The notes under the pieces: model-generated | The model's input: the letters and a program-made list of their open reading frames with translations, nothing else | Databases searched by the model: none | Told to the model about the DNA's origin: nothing | Translations under genes and position numbers: made by a program | In this document: in pieces, positions 1 to 7,728 of the stretch | Layout of the letters: each line of letters starts with the position of its first letter | Position numbering within the stretch: position 1 is the stretch's first letter | Source: an uncultured delta proteobacterium | GTDB taxonomy: Bacteria > Desulfobacterota > Syntrophorhabdia > Syntrophorhabdales > Syntrophorhabdaceae | NCBI GenBank assembly: GCA_903872255.1 | Contig: CAIQJW010000020.1 | Span: 1 to 21,514, forward strand | Reading direction: 5' to 3' | Length of the DNA stretch: 21,514 nucleotides

Positions 1-10
1 AAAGGATACG

Positions 11-148
11 ATGAACAAAGCGGGGATCGTTGCAAGAATAGCCGAAGAAGCTACGATACCAAAATCAACGGCAGCAAAGGCATTTGAGGCTATCTTCAGC
101 AACATCGCCCAAGCCATCAAGCCGGCTGAAAAAGCCAAAAGAAGATAG
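11..148 (+). CDS. Short HU/IHF-like DNA-binding protein, lacking the DNA-binding arm
   Basis: A 45-residue reading frame starting MNKAGIVARIAEEATIP and ending KPAEKAKRR. The first ~37 residues match the N-terminal helical dimerisation part of the HU/IHF family (M-N-K start, I-A-E-x-A, then K-S-T-A-A-K-A-F-E-A-I). HU proteins are about 90 residues; here the beta-sheet body and the DNA-binding arm are missing and replaced by a short basic tail. An AAAGGA ribosome binding site lies four bases upstream of the ATG, and an intrinsic terminator follows 20 bases after the stop, so this looks like an intact transcription unit and not a frameshift remnant; I see no HU C-terminal half downstream. It could be a degraded HU paralogue or a small HU-like dimer partner. 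The family call is fairly sure; the function is open. Confidence 0.6.
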   Translation: MNKAGIVARIAEEATIPKSTAAKAFEAIFSNIAQAIKPAEKAKRR

Positions 149-168
149 CTAGAAACATGTACAGACGA

Positions 169-195
169 GGCGGGCCTTTCGGGGCCCGCCTTTTT
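169..195 (+). terminator. Intrinsic terminator of the HU-like gene
   Basis: A perfect 8-bp stem GGCGGGCC (169-176) / GGCCCGCC (183-190) with a 6-base loop is followed directly by TTTTT (191-195). This is a strong rho-independent terminator for the + strand. The reverse strand has no T tract after the hairpin, so it should stop the leftward CrtI-like gene less efficiently. Confidence 0.9.
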
Positions 196-236
196 AATCG
201 GTATCAACCGGTTTTCTCGTCTTTAATGATCTTTTG

Positions 237-1850
237 TCAGACTGTTACGATTCCGCCATTGATAAGGCTGCCCGGCGGGAATATCTTCAATTCACTGCCT
301 GTTGCTGTGAGCAATTCGCCAGGCCGACACCCGAGGAGAGCTGCCGCGAGGGTGAGCCCGGATGTAGTAGCCCCCGACACCCCATGAAGAATGCTTGCAC
401 CACAGAGGCAAAGACCGTTGATCTCCGAAAATTGTTTAAAACTGAACGGCCCGATCTGCCGGAGCGACTTCTCGGTCCCGTAACAACCTCCTCGGGTGGA
501 ACGCACGAAGTGATCGTTGGTAAGGGGGGTTCCCAGTTCGTAGAAGAGTACATGCTTGCTGATCCCCGGGATGATAAGCTCCAATGATCTCAGCATTGCC
601 GCTGTAAGTTTTTCCTTTAAAGCCGCGTATCCTTTCGGCCGCCTCCCCGACGTGGAGCCTGCATAGGCGCTGAAAGCCTCATAAGCGATGAAGCGGACGG
701 CTTCAATGGTATGGTGGCCGCTTTTGAAGCTGCTCGGATCCTTGATGCTGGTAATTCCAAAGAAAATACCCGGGGATTGATCATTTACCGTGTCAGGGTC
801 CTCGGAGCGGGTAAAGAGCAATTCAAGATCACGGTCGGGAACGTACCAGTAGTTGCCTGAATCCATACCCATGGATGTAAGGTCAAGGTCGGTGGCCAGA
901 AAAAGGGTCAGTGCCGCACTAGAGTAACGTGTGCGGTCAAGTTTTCGCCGAAGCCTTGAACTTAAGTGTTCCCGGCCCACGAGACGATCGTAGGTGATAT
1001 GCGGGGTTGCGTTGGAGATCACCCGGTTGGCGCGAAGTTCCGTACCTGAGGCGAGGCGAACACCGATCGCCGATGGCCTCGCTCCCTTCTTTTCGATGAG
1101 TATTTTTTCAATCTCCGCAGATAGCCGTATATCCCCGCCTTCTCTGCGAAGGCCCGCGATCAGGGCATTAGGGATGGTTCCTGCACCCCCCGAGGGGTAA
1201 CAGGCGCCGTCCATATAATGTCCCGCCACCGGTGCGTGCATGACAAAGGGGATCCGGGAAGGAGGCAGTCCATGGTCACCGCATTGGATGGAAAAGAGTG
1301 CCCGCAATAGCGGGTCGGATATCCTGTCACGGAGGATCCGGTCAAGACTGTAGAGCCCGTAACGGCCCATATTCCAGGTCCGGAAAGGGACGGTCACAAA
1401 ATCGATGAAGCTTTTTGTCTCAGGGATACACGCCATTTCCCTGCAGACCGTGTCGAGGAGCCCCAGATAGTCTTTGATTCCCCTCGCCTCACCCGGGAAC
1501 CTAGTCGTAAAGCCCTCGACCATGGCATCCCTGCCGGCGGGAAGGTCGAAAACCTCGTCGCCGATGCGAATGTGTTCAAATCCTGAGGGGTTCATCTCAA
1601 AGAAGGCAAGGTCATCGGCGACGCCGAGCCCTTCGTAGATTCTCCTCAGCGATCCTTTCGGACCGAGCTGTCCGATGTAATGGACACCCGGACTGAATCG
1701 GTACCCCCCGCGGTAAAAGCTGTGGCACAACCCTCCCGGATGGGCATGCTGTTCCAGGACCAGCACCCGTTCCCCTGCCCTGGCGAGCGCCAGGGCCGCC
1801 GTAAGGCCCCCGGCACCGGACCCGATGACTATCGTATCCGCATCGAGCAT
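237..1850 (-). CDS. CrtI-like (phytoene desaturase/carotenoid isomerase family) FAD-dependent oxidoreductase
   Basis: Complete FAD/NAD(P)-binding flavoprotein of 537 residues from the ATG at 1850 (a TTG at 1862 would add four residues; a G-rich run just before the ATG favours the ATG). The N-terminus has the Rossmann dinucleotide motif VIGSGAGG (residues 8-15), an acidic ribose-binding E33 and the HPGG that follows in this family; near the C-terminus GLCLCGASILHGVSGATTSG is the second FAD-contact motif. Length and motifs fit the phytoene desaturase / carotenoid isomerase / retinol saturase superfamily, which desaturates, isomerises or reduces conjugated polyenes. It is divergent from a methyltransferase gene and lies outside the main operon, but the operon contains a second member at the right edge, so both probably act on the same polyene-type product. 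Substrate and direction of redox chemistry cannot be read from sequence. Confidence 0.85.
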   Translation of the reverse strand: MLDADTIVIGSGAGGLTAALALARAGERVLVLEQHAHPGGLCHSFYRGGYRFSPGVHYIGQLGPKGSLRRIYEGLGVADDLAFFEMNPSGFEHIRIGDEVFDLPAGRDAMVEGFTTRFPGEARGIKDYLGLLDTVCREMACIPETKSFIDFVTVPFRTWNMGRYGLYSLDRILRDRISDPLLRALFSIQCGDHGLPPSRIPFVMHAPVAGHYMDGACYPSGGAGTIPNALIAGLRREGGDIRLSAEIEKILIEKKGARPSAIGVRLASGTELRANRVISNATPHITYDRLVGREHLSSRLRRKLDRTRYSSAALTLFLATDLDLTSMGMDSGNYWYVPDRDLELLFTRSEDPDTVNDQSPGIFFGITSIKDPSSFKSGHHTIEAVRFIAYEAFSAYAGSTSGRRPKGYAALKEKLTAAMLRSLELIIPGISKHVLFYELGTPLTNDHFVRSTRGGCYGTEKSLRQIGPFSFKQFSEINGLCLCGASILHGVSGATTSGLTLAAALLGCRPGELLTATGSELKIFPPGSLINGGIVTV

Positions 1851-2095
1851 GTTACCCCCCAAGGCCTTTTCAACTTTTTCATTCTGTCCGTCCGTCGTCT
1901 ACCATATGTTCTTCAATATTGGCCCGCTTTCAAGCTGTAAGTTACACCATATCATAGAACAGAAGCGATACGCATCTCCTGAAAGATAGCCCCGGGCACT
2001 TTTTAAGGTGCCAGAAGAAATATTTTCGTGTAAATTATTATGGATACTTTCTTCTGCAATGGCTTTTGCCCTACATGAAAGCATGGTGATTATCG
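1851..2095. promoter_or_regulatory. Divergent intergenic region between CrtI-like and methyltransferase genes
   Basis: These 245 bases separate two divergently transcribed genes and so should hold both promoters. The most A/T-rich part is 2021-2041, with a possible -10 (TATTAT, 2036-2041) for the + strand gene, but I cannot find a convincing matching -35. A small inverted repeat GGCAC...GTGCC (1995-1999/2008-2012) could be an operator or chance. No convincing ORF lies here. Confidence 0.35.
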
Positions 2096-2872
2096 GTGCG
2101 AAGATTACAGTTGTTTGAGATAAGCGACCACAGGTGGTGCCCGGAGTCTGTTCGTGCGATCGTCACCGACTATCTGCAGTTTGGCGTAAAGAAGTGGAAA
2201 ATGGACGCGGCCATCGCTTCCCTCCTCAGGCGGGCGCTTCGGCAAGCCGGTCAGCATCAGGTGATCGACCTGTGTTCTGGAAGCGGAGGGCCATGGCTTC
2301 ACATGATCCGGGACGTCGAAGATGAAGGGTTTCCCGTCAAGGTGCTTCTCACGGACAAGTACCCCAACACGCAGGCATTCGAAAGCGCGCGTGCTGTTTT
2401 TGGCGGTCTCTTCGATATCTGTCCGGAGCCTGTCGACGCCACGCATGTGCCGGAGAGTCTCCGTGGTTTCCGGACCATTTTCTCGGCATTTCACCATTTT
2501 CACCCGCCCGTCGCCGGCGCCATCCTTCAGGATGCCGTGAACTGTCAGCAGGGCGTCGCGATATTTGAGGTAACACAGAGGACGCCCTGGGCGGTGTTCA
2601 ATTTCTTTTTGACTTCTCTTCTCGTGCCTTTTTGTGTCCCCTTTATGCGTCCTTTTCGGTGGTCAAGGCTGGTATGGACATATCTTGTCCCTGTCGCTTC
2701 GGCGGTTATCCTCTTTGATTCCGTTGTATCCTGTCTTCGCACCTATTCCGCTGACGAACTTAAGGAGCTGGCGACGGGTACAGGCGCAAAGGGGTACACA
2801 TGGGAGGCCGGGGAGGTAAAGCTCGCACACGCACCGGTACCGATCACATATTTACTGGGATACCCCGGCTAG
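2096..2872 (+). CDS. Class I SAM-dependent methyltransferase with C-terminal membrane segments
   Basis: A 258-residue protein starting at a GTG, the first possible start after an in-frame stop at 2087-2089. Residues 55-66 (QVIDLCSGSGGP) are the glycine-rich SAM-binding motif I, D87 in LLTDKYP is the likely ribose-binding acidic residue, and FSAFHHFHP (129-137) sits at the motif IV position. After the Rossmann part, two hydrophobic stretches (about 165-185 and 193-212) look like a membrane hairpin, followed by TYSADELKEL, typical of class I methyltransferases. The membrane hairpin suggests a lipid or hydrophobic substrate. The gene is divergent from a CrtI-like oxidoreductase and convergent with the lipid/polyketide operon, so a tailoring role in the same pathway is likely. 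The methylated atom is unknown. Confidence 0.8.
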   Translation: MRRLQLFEISDHRWCPESVRAIVTDYLQFGVKKWKMDAAIASLLRRALRQAGQHQVIDLCSGSGGPWLHMIRDVEDEGFPVKVLLTDKYPNTQAFESARAVFGGLFDICPEPVDATHVPESLRGFRTIFSAFHHFHPPVAGAILQDAVNCQQGVAIFEVTQRTPWAVFNFFLTSLLVPFCVPFMRPFRWSRLVWTYLVPVASAVILFDSVVSCLRTYSADELKELATGTGAKGYTWEAGEVKLAHAPVPITYLLGYPG

Positions 2873-2875
2873 ATC

Positions 2876-2903
2876 TTATGCGGCTTTAAGGCAAGCCGCA
2901 TAA
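2876..2903. other. Perfect 11-bp hairpin downstream of the methyltransferase gene
   Basis: TTATGCGGCTT (2876-2886) and AAGCCGCATAA (2893-2903) form a perfect 11-bp stem with a 6-base loop, starting four bases after the methyltransferase stop. On the + strand it is followed by a run of A, not T, so it is not a textbook intrinsic terminator; it may still end or protect the 3' end of the methyltransferase mRNA. Confidence 0.6.
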
Positions 2904-2934
2904 AAAAAGGGATAAGGCTTACCCGCCCTATCCC
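2902..2934 (-). terminator. Intrinsic terminator of the long minus-strand operon
   Basis: Read on the minus strand, GGGATAGG and CCTTATCCC pair as an 8-bp stem with one bulged base, and TTTTTTT (complement of 2902-2908) follows at once. It lies 71 bases after the stop of the last operon gene, so it is the natural end of the operon and shares its T tract region with the convergent hairpin. Confidence 0.8.
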
Positions 2935-3005
2935 CGCAGTTTCTTCACGCCAATTGTGTGATTTTGATATATTACGTCAGAGGTTCCCTTTCGGGATATC
3001 CCGGC

Positions 3006-4091
3006 TCACGCCTCAACGGTAACAGCCCCCAATTCTCCCCTGCTGCTCATCTTTACGCAGCAGATCGGCCCCGGGCTCTCACGGGCCGTATCAAGCCCTA
3101 AGCCTTCGTTTTTGCCCGTTGGCACAGGAAAGATCTTCCCGCTCTTTATCGATAACGCCGCTACGGCTATGTCAAAGGCCGGGCCTATAGGCAAACTTCC
3201 GTATAAAGGTGTGTAGCATGCCGCCCGGGGATGTCCCGAAAGAAAGCGTTGATAGTGGTCCCCGTATTCCTTGTGCCCATCGGCACCGATAAAGAAGACA
3301 CTGTCCCTGCCCGGGGGTTCGGTAAAATGATCCATCATGCCAAGGCATACGTCTTTAATAGAGCCATAGCGCGAACCGCCTCCATCGTCACGCGTGAGGA
3401 CAAAGAAGGAGGCCCCCTCTCCGGGGATCGCGCTTTGCACATCGAAGTTAAAGGGGTCCATGTCATGTTCCGTCGTTGCCCTGTCCCTGAAATAGCGATG
3501 CCAGCAATAGCCGAGGACATCACAGTATTCGTCGACTGCCCCGAAAAGCACCGAATCGACCCGGCCATCTTCAAGCCAGCACCGCGCCGTAAGCAACGCC
3601 GATGCAACAGACATCTCGAACTGGCTCACCGTAAGCCCCGGACCGGTTATGTTAAGGAGTGTAGAAACGTGTGCGACAGCGGCGTTGTGAACGGAATTGG
3701 CGAAATAGGTCGGCGAAGAACAGCTGTCGCCGTCCACAATGAAAGAGTCGAGGAAGGCATACGTAGTGCGGGTGGCGCCGTAACCGGTGGCAATTATGGT
3801 GGCCATCCTGCTCAAGTCCTCCCCCAGTTTGCCCGCATCCTGAAGAGCGAGGCACGACCCCAGAATGGCCATTTTCGAAAAATGATCGATCCGCCTCAAG
3901 TTCTTTTTATTGACAAATTCCTCCAGCCTCGATGTATCCGCGCAAAAGGCTGCCATTTCCCGGGGCCCTTGCGATGTCTTAACGGAAACACTCTGCGGCT
4001 TGCATTGCCCGCTTGAGAGGGCCGATACCAGGGCATCCGTGCCGCACCCGAAACCGCCTAGAACGCCTATTCCCTGAATTGAAAGATTCAT
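3006..4091 (-). CDS. Catalytically inactive ketosynthase-like protein (chain-length-factor type)
   Basis: A 361-residue beta-ketoacyl synthase fold protein: N-terminal IQGIGVLGGFGCGTDALVSA and GPGLTVSQFEMSVASAL align with KS enzymes, but the active-site cysteine position is Gln157. The two catalytic histidines are also gone: the HGTGT region reads GADGHKEYGD (269-278) and the GHTxGAAG region reads YGSLPIGPA (297-305). Cys-to-Gln replacement is the hallmark of chain-length factors (KS-beta) of type II polyketide synthases, which pair with an active KS and shape the chain-length tunnel. The gene overlaps the preceding complete KS by 4 nt (ATGA), the arrangement of a KS/CLF pair, supporting a heterodimer. 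It is the last gene of the operon. Product length is not predictable. KS-fold call is firm; CLF role is inferred. Confidence 0.82.
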   Translation of the reverse strand: MNLSIQGIGVLGGFGCGTDALVSALSSGQCKPQSVSVKTSQGPREMAAFCADTSRLEEFVNKKNLRRIDHFSKMAILGSCLALQDAGKLGEDLSRMATIIATGYGATRTTYAFLDSFIVDGDSCSSPTYFANSVHNAAVAHVSTLLNITGPGLTVSQFEMSVASALLTARCWLEDGRVDSVLFGAVDEYCDVLGYCWHRYFRDRATTEHDMDPFNFDVQSAIPGEGASFFVLTRDDGGGSRYGSIKDVCLGMMDHFTEPPGRDSVFFIGADGHKEYGDHYQRFLSGHPRAACYTPLYGSLPIGPAFDIAVAALSIKSGKIFPVPTGKNEGLGLDTARESPGPICCVKMSSRGELGAVTVEA

Positions 4092-5290
4092 AGGAGGCCG
4101 CCTGACGCGCCAAAAACAAGCACGCCGTTATGACCGCCGAAGGCAAGGGACTCGGAAACTGCCGCAGAGCCCCTTATCTCCATTTCGCTCTCTGCGGGAG
4201 ATGCGGGAAGCCTCAGGTCGGGATTAGTGAACCCGGCACTTTTTGGTATTCTCCCCATTTCAAGACAGGCAACCGTGAAAGCTGCCTCTATGGCACCGGC
4301 AGCCCCCAGGGTGTGCCCCGTGTATCCCTTGGTGGAGAGAAAGGGAACCCCCGGCAGCATATCATTGAGGACCCCTGATTCTACGCGATCATTGTCCTGG
4401 GTGCCCGTACCGTGGGCATTCACGAAGGCGATCTCCTTTGTTTCAACACCGCTTGAGGCAATGGCCTCTTTCAGGGCGCGCCTTAAGCCCCTCCCGTCCG
4501 GATGGGGTGCGGTCAGGTGATAGGCGTCGCAGGAAGCACCCGAACCCAGGATAAAAGCGCGGGCCCCCTTACCCCTTGTGCGCCTCACGCCTTCCGACTC
4601 GAGGACCATCATTGCCGCCCCTTCGCCAAGATTGAGCCCCTTGCGGTCCCGGTCAAAGGGTTTGCAGGGGGAACTGTCGGTGATCATGAGCGCTGCGAAA
4701 CCATTCCAGGCAACGTGGCTGAGTTCATCGGCACCGCCGGCGAGCACGATATCGCAAATACCCGACCTGATCCAGAGGGCCCCGACACTGATAGCATCGG
4801 TGCTGGAAGAGCATGCATTGGCAATCGTCTGGCAGGGCCCGGTAAGATCAAGCTCTCTTGCCACGACCTCGGCGGGGTTGCTCCGAAGAAACCTCGTTAT
4901 ATCAGCCATGTCGGGGTCTTGCCCTTTGAGGTACGCCCTGTAAAAATCCCTATCGTTCATAACGCAGCCGACCGTTGTGCCCATACAGACACCCACCCGT
5001 TTTGAGCGCAGGAATTCCCTGTCAAGCCCCGCGTCCCCGATGGCCTCAAAGGCAACCTTGAGGAAAAGCCTGCCCGTGCGGGATATGTCCGGCGTATTCC
5101 TGGTCTCTAATGATGCAAGATCATCCGCTACCTCGAAAACAGGGTACGTTATGGCATTGTCGGAGGCAAACCTCACGGGCGACCCGAAATTGCGCTCCCC
5201 CTTAAAGAGAGATCCAATGCATTCCGGGAGGTTGTCCCCCGGAGCACTTATGCAGCCCATACCCGTTATGGCGACTGCGCGCTGGTTCAT
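4088..5290 (-). CDS. Beta-ketoacyl-ACP synthase (FabF-like ketosynthase)
   Basis: A 400-residue condensing enzyme with the full catalytic set: Cys160 in IANACSSST, His293 in NAHGTGT and His326 in GYTGHTLGAAG, plus the C-terminal SLAFGGHNGVLVF. It catalyses decarboxylative Claisen condensation of malonyl-ACP with an acyl-ACP. The start overlaps the stop of the preceding ACP gene by 4 nt and its own end overlaps the inactive KS-like gene by 4 nt, so ACP, KS and CLF-like protein are translationally coupled and probably work together. It is one of three complete ketosynthases in the operon. Which elongation step it serves is unknown. Confidence 0.92.
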   Translation of the reverse strand: MNQRAVAITGMGCISAPGDNLPECIGSLFKGERNFGSPVRFASDNAITYPVFEVADDLASLETRNTPDISRTGRLFLKVAFEAIGDAGLDREFLRSKRVGVCMGTTVGCVMNDRDFYRAYLKGQDPDMADITRFLRSNPAEVVARELDLTGPCQTIANACSSSTDAISVGALWIRSGICDIVLAGGADELSHVAWNGFAALMITDSSPCKPFDRDRKGLNLGEGAAMMVLESEGVRRTRGKGARAFILGSGASCDAYHLTAPHPDGRGLRRALKEAIASSGVETKEIAFVNAHGTGTQDNDRVESGVLNDMLPGVPFLSTKGYTGHTLGAAGAIEAAFTVACLEMGRIPKSAGFTNPDLRLPASPAESEMEIRGSAAVSESLAFGGHNGVLVFGASGGLL

Positions 5291-5541
5291 TGGGCCTGCC
5301 TCTCTTCAATATATGCGGCCAGGGTGTTGATAGACTGGAACGCCGCCTTGCCCTCATCGAGGCTCTTCACCTCGACGCCGAAATACTTTTCGAGAAGGAC
5401 GACAATCTCGACAGCATCCAGCGAATCGAGCCCTAAGCCCTCCCCGAAGAGGGGCGCGTCGTCCTCGATATCTTCCGGTGTGATCTCTTCCAGTTTCAGT
5501 TCTTCAATGATGATCTTTTTGAGTTTTTCCTTAACCGTCAT
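5287..5541 (-). CDS. Acyl carrier protein
   Basis: An 84-residue acidic ACP from the ATG at 5541, preceded by GAGAAAGG on the minus strand; a longer frame running up to 5631 would overlap the preceding gene and adds no recognisable domain, so the inner start is preferred. The phosphopantetheine attachment site is Ser40 in GEGLGLDSLDAVEI, and the helix II sequence VVLLEKYFGVEV is typical of type II FAS/PKS carrier proteins. It carries the growing chain as a thioester. It overlaps the following KS by 4 nt. A 67-base gap before it is one of the longest in the operon. Confidence 0.92.
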   Translation of the reverse strand: MTVKEKLKKIIIEELKLEEITPEDIEDDAPLFGEGLGLDSLDAVEIVVLLEKYFGVEVKSLDEGKAAFQSINTLAAYIEERQAQ

Positions 5542-5608
5542 AGCGCTGACCTTTCTCCATTTAAGATGATTGTATATAGCCTCTCGACAAAAAAACGATC
5601 GTTGTGCC

Positions 5609-7708
5609 TTAGTTCTCTTCCCACATATCAAAGAAATTGAAAAACTGGTACGGGTGGCGCTCTACGTATGATTCAAGGCACAGGGCAAATTGCGCGGCAT
5701 AGGGGCGGAATGCCTTATCCGGCCGGCCCGGCTCGCTCGGGACGCGTATGATGCCCTCAATGGTGAGTTCGTAACTGTCAGGCCCGGATTTGTGGGAAAA
5801 CATGACCGCAATGGGGGCGCCCGTCGCCGACCCGAGTTTGAACGGGCTCAAGGGAACCCGGACGGGGCTTCCAAGAAAATCCACGGATAGGGTGCTTCTG
5901 GTGTCGCCAAAGACCCTGTCCCCCATTATAGACAGCACCTCACCCTTCTTAAGCACGTTCATCATTTCAAGCACCCCTCCTAGATAACCCTGGGGGTCTA
6001 TAATGCGAAAAGGGGCAGGACCGCCGGTATGTTCGAAATAATGGAGGTCCACGTCACCTTCTTCCCTATGGAGCAAAAGGCTCACCGGCGTATTGAGAGA
6101 ATCGAGCGCCGACATGGCGGCCTGCCAGCATCCCACGTGGGCGGTAAGGAGCACAAGCCCCCGTCCCTCGCCGATAAGGTCCTTGAGGACACCCTGATCG
6201 CCGCATTCGATGCGCATGCGTTCGATGCCCTTGATGCCCAGTGTGGCCCTGTCGATGAGTGCCTTGCCGAGACCGACATAGATCCGGTGCGCGTTGAGCA
6301 GTTTCTTAAAGGGGTTTCCCGTTTTGAAACGCCGTGTCAGGTAAGGGTCGGCCTTCTTCTTTATCGCCGGCCTGCAGAGAGTATAATAAAGGGCAACGCA
6401 ATTAAGGACGGCATATGCCGCTTTATGCCCGCCGAGCCTGATGATGGTATAGAAGATGTTATGCTGGAGCTTTGACCCGACACTCCGGCTGGTCCATTGC
6501 CGGCCGTCTTTTCTTTGGTGCACATCCTCGAAACCCTTGTCCGTCATTTTCTTTTTGAGCTGCACGGTGGTCACATAGACAATACCGCTCGCGAGAGCGC
6601 CAAGCACCGGGCCTAAGATAAGGGCGCCGATCACCCATTCAAAGATCCTTTCCAGCCCCTGGTACCCGAGTGTCCTGAAAGAGATCTCCGTGAGGAACCT
6701 TCCGTGACGGATAAAGTAGCCCAGTTCGATGCAAAGCCCCGGCACAACGGGAGGGATGCACAGCTGACTGGTACCCAGGGCGGCAAACCTGCTCAGGCGA
6801 AAGTAGCTCGCCGTCATCAGGATCGTCAGCGTCTGGCAGGCAATGAGAGGAAGGCTGCCGAGAAAGATCCCGAGCCCGGCCGAAAGAGCAAGCTGTTTCG
6901 GTGATATGTTCCTCCTCAAGAGTCCCTTAAGGGACGCGATGGGATGGAAGATCGACAACCTTTCAGATCCGTCCCTTTCTGCAATGAAACTCCGGTGCGG
7001 GATCGGCAGAATAGCACGAATGGTAAGCCGGGTGTTGAGAAGGGTGAGCGCAAGATTGTCCATCAGGGGGTGAAAATGGGAAATACGTGCTTGGGGCGCG
7101 GGGTAATGGACGGAAATGTCGACATCTTTCAGGTCGATCCCCGCCCACGCGGCCCTGACCAGCACTTCGATCTCGAAGGAGAACCGCTTCTCGTGAAGCT
7201 TCAGCCATTCAAGGACGGCAACGGGATAGGCGCGAAATCCGCTCTGCGTGTCTTTCAGGGAACATCCCGTCTGCACTTTGAGCCAGAAATTCGAGAAACC
7301 CCTGCCGAACCGGGACGATAAAGGAACGGTTTTGTCAAAAAACCTTTTCCCGACCACGATAGCCAGGGGGTCTTCGCTGATCACGGGCATGAACCGGCTA
7401 AGATCGGCAGGGTCATGCTGTCCGTCGGCATCGATAGTGATAATGTGGGTCATGCCGAGCTTTTTAGCCTCGCTCGCGGCCCTCAAGATAGCCGTTCCTT
7501 TTCCCATGTTCTTTTCGTGCCGGATAAGGCGGGCAGAAAGGCCGTTTATGACCTCCAGGGTGTTCACATCGGTGCTGCCGTCATCGACCACCAGCACGTC
7601 GGAGCACACGTCAAGCGCCCTGGCGACAACATCCCTCAATGTCCCGCCGTGATTGTAGACAGGGATAACAATGAGGGGCCGAATATGCTCCTTTTCCGGT
7701 AAATTCAT
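5609..7708 (-). CDS. Fusion of family 2 glycosyltransferase, DUF2062-like membrane domain and lipid-A-type acyltransferase
   Basis: A 699-residue fusion. Residues ~10-230 are a GT2 (dolichyl-phosphate-mannose-synthase-like) domain: IPVYNHGGT, the nucleotide-binding VVDDGSTD (40-47), TIDADGQHDP (91-100) and SGFRAYP. Residues ~255-385 resemble the DUF2062 membrane domain with hydrophobic segments around 275-300, 312-332 and 358-382. Residues ~410-699 match the LpxL/HtrB-like lysophospholipid acyltransferase family: LTAHVGCWQ (521-529), MGDRVFGD (595-602) and VPLSPFKLGSATGAPI. The usual HxxxxD/E catalytic pair reads H524-VGCW-Q529, so the acid is replaced by Gln. GT/acyltransferase fusions of this kind occur in aryl-polyene-type clusters. 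Likely role at the inner membrane: build a glycosylated lipid anchor and transfer the ACP-bound chain to it. Substrates are inferred. Confidence 0.87.
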   Translation of the reverse strand: MNLPEKEHIRPLIVIPVYNHGGTLRDVVARALDVCSDVLVVDDGSTDVNTLEVINGLSARLIRHEKNMGKGTAILRAASEAKKLGMTHIITIDADGQHDPADLSRFMPVISEDPLAIVVGKRFFDKTVPLSSRFGRGFSNFWLKVQTGCSLKDTQSGFRAYPVAVLEWLKLHEKRFSFEIEVLVRAAWAGIDLKDVDISVHYPAPQARISHFHPLMDNLALTLLNTRLTIRAILPIPHRSFIAERDGSERLSIFHPIASLKGLLRRNISPKQLALSAGLGIFLGSLPLIACQTLTILMTASYFRLSRFAALGTSQLCIPPVVPGLCIELGYFIRHGRFLTEISFRTLGYQGLERIFEWVIGALILGPVLGALASGIVYVTTVQLKKKMTDKGFEDVHQRKDGRQWTSRSVGSKLQHNIFYTIIRLGGHKAAYAVLNCVALYYTLCRPAIKKKADPYLTRRFKTGNPFKKLLNAHRIYVGLGKALIDRATLGIKGIERMRIECGDQGVLKDLIGEGRGLVLLTAHVGCWQAAMSALDSLNTPVSLLLHREEGDVDLHYFEHTGGPAPFRIIDPQGYLGGVLEMMNVLKKGEVLSIMGDRVFGDTRSTLSVDFLGSPVRVPLSPFKLGSATGAPIAVMFSHKSGPDSYELTIEGIIRVPSEPGRPDKAFRPYAAQFALCLESYVERHPYQFFNFFDMWEEN

Positions 7709-7728
7709 GGATGCTTGAGGCTCGATGC

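Noticed and set aside
3231..4016. Long + strand open frame of 261 codons opposite the inactive KS gene
   Set aside because: It lies entirely antisense to a well-supported KS-fold gene, has no recognisable domain, and its composition is that expected of a shadow frame in GC-rich DNA.
5542..5608. Possible internal promoter before the ACP (TATACA on the minus strand, near 5571-5576)
   Set aside because: No -35 box at a sensible distance; the nearby palindrome AACGATCGTT followed by T's has no room for a hairpin loop, so it is not a terminator either.
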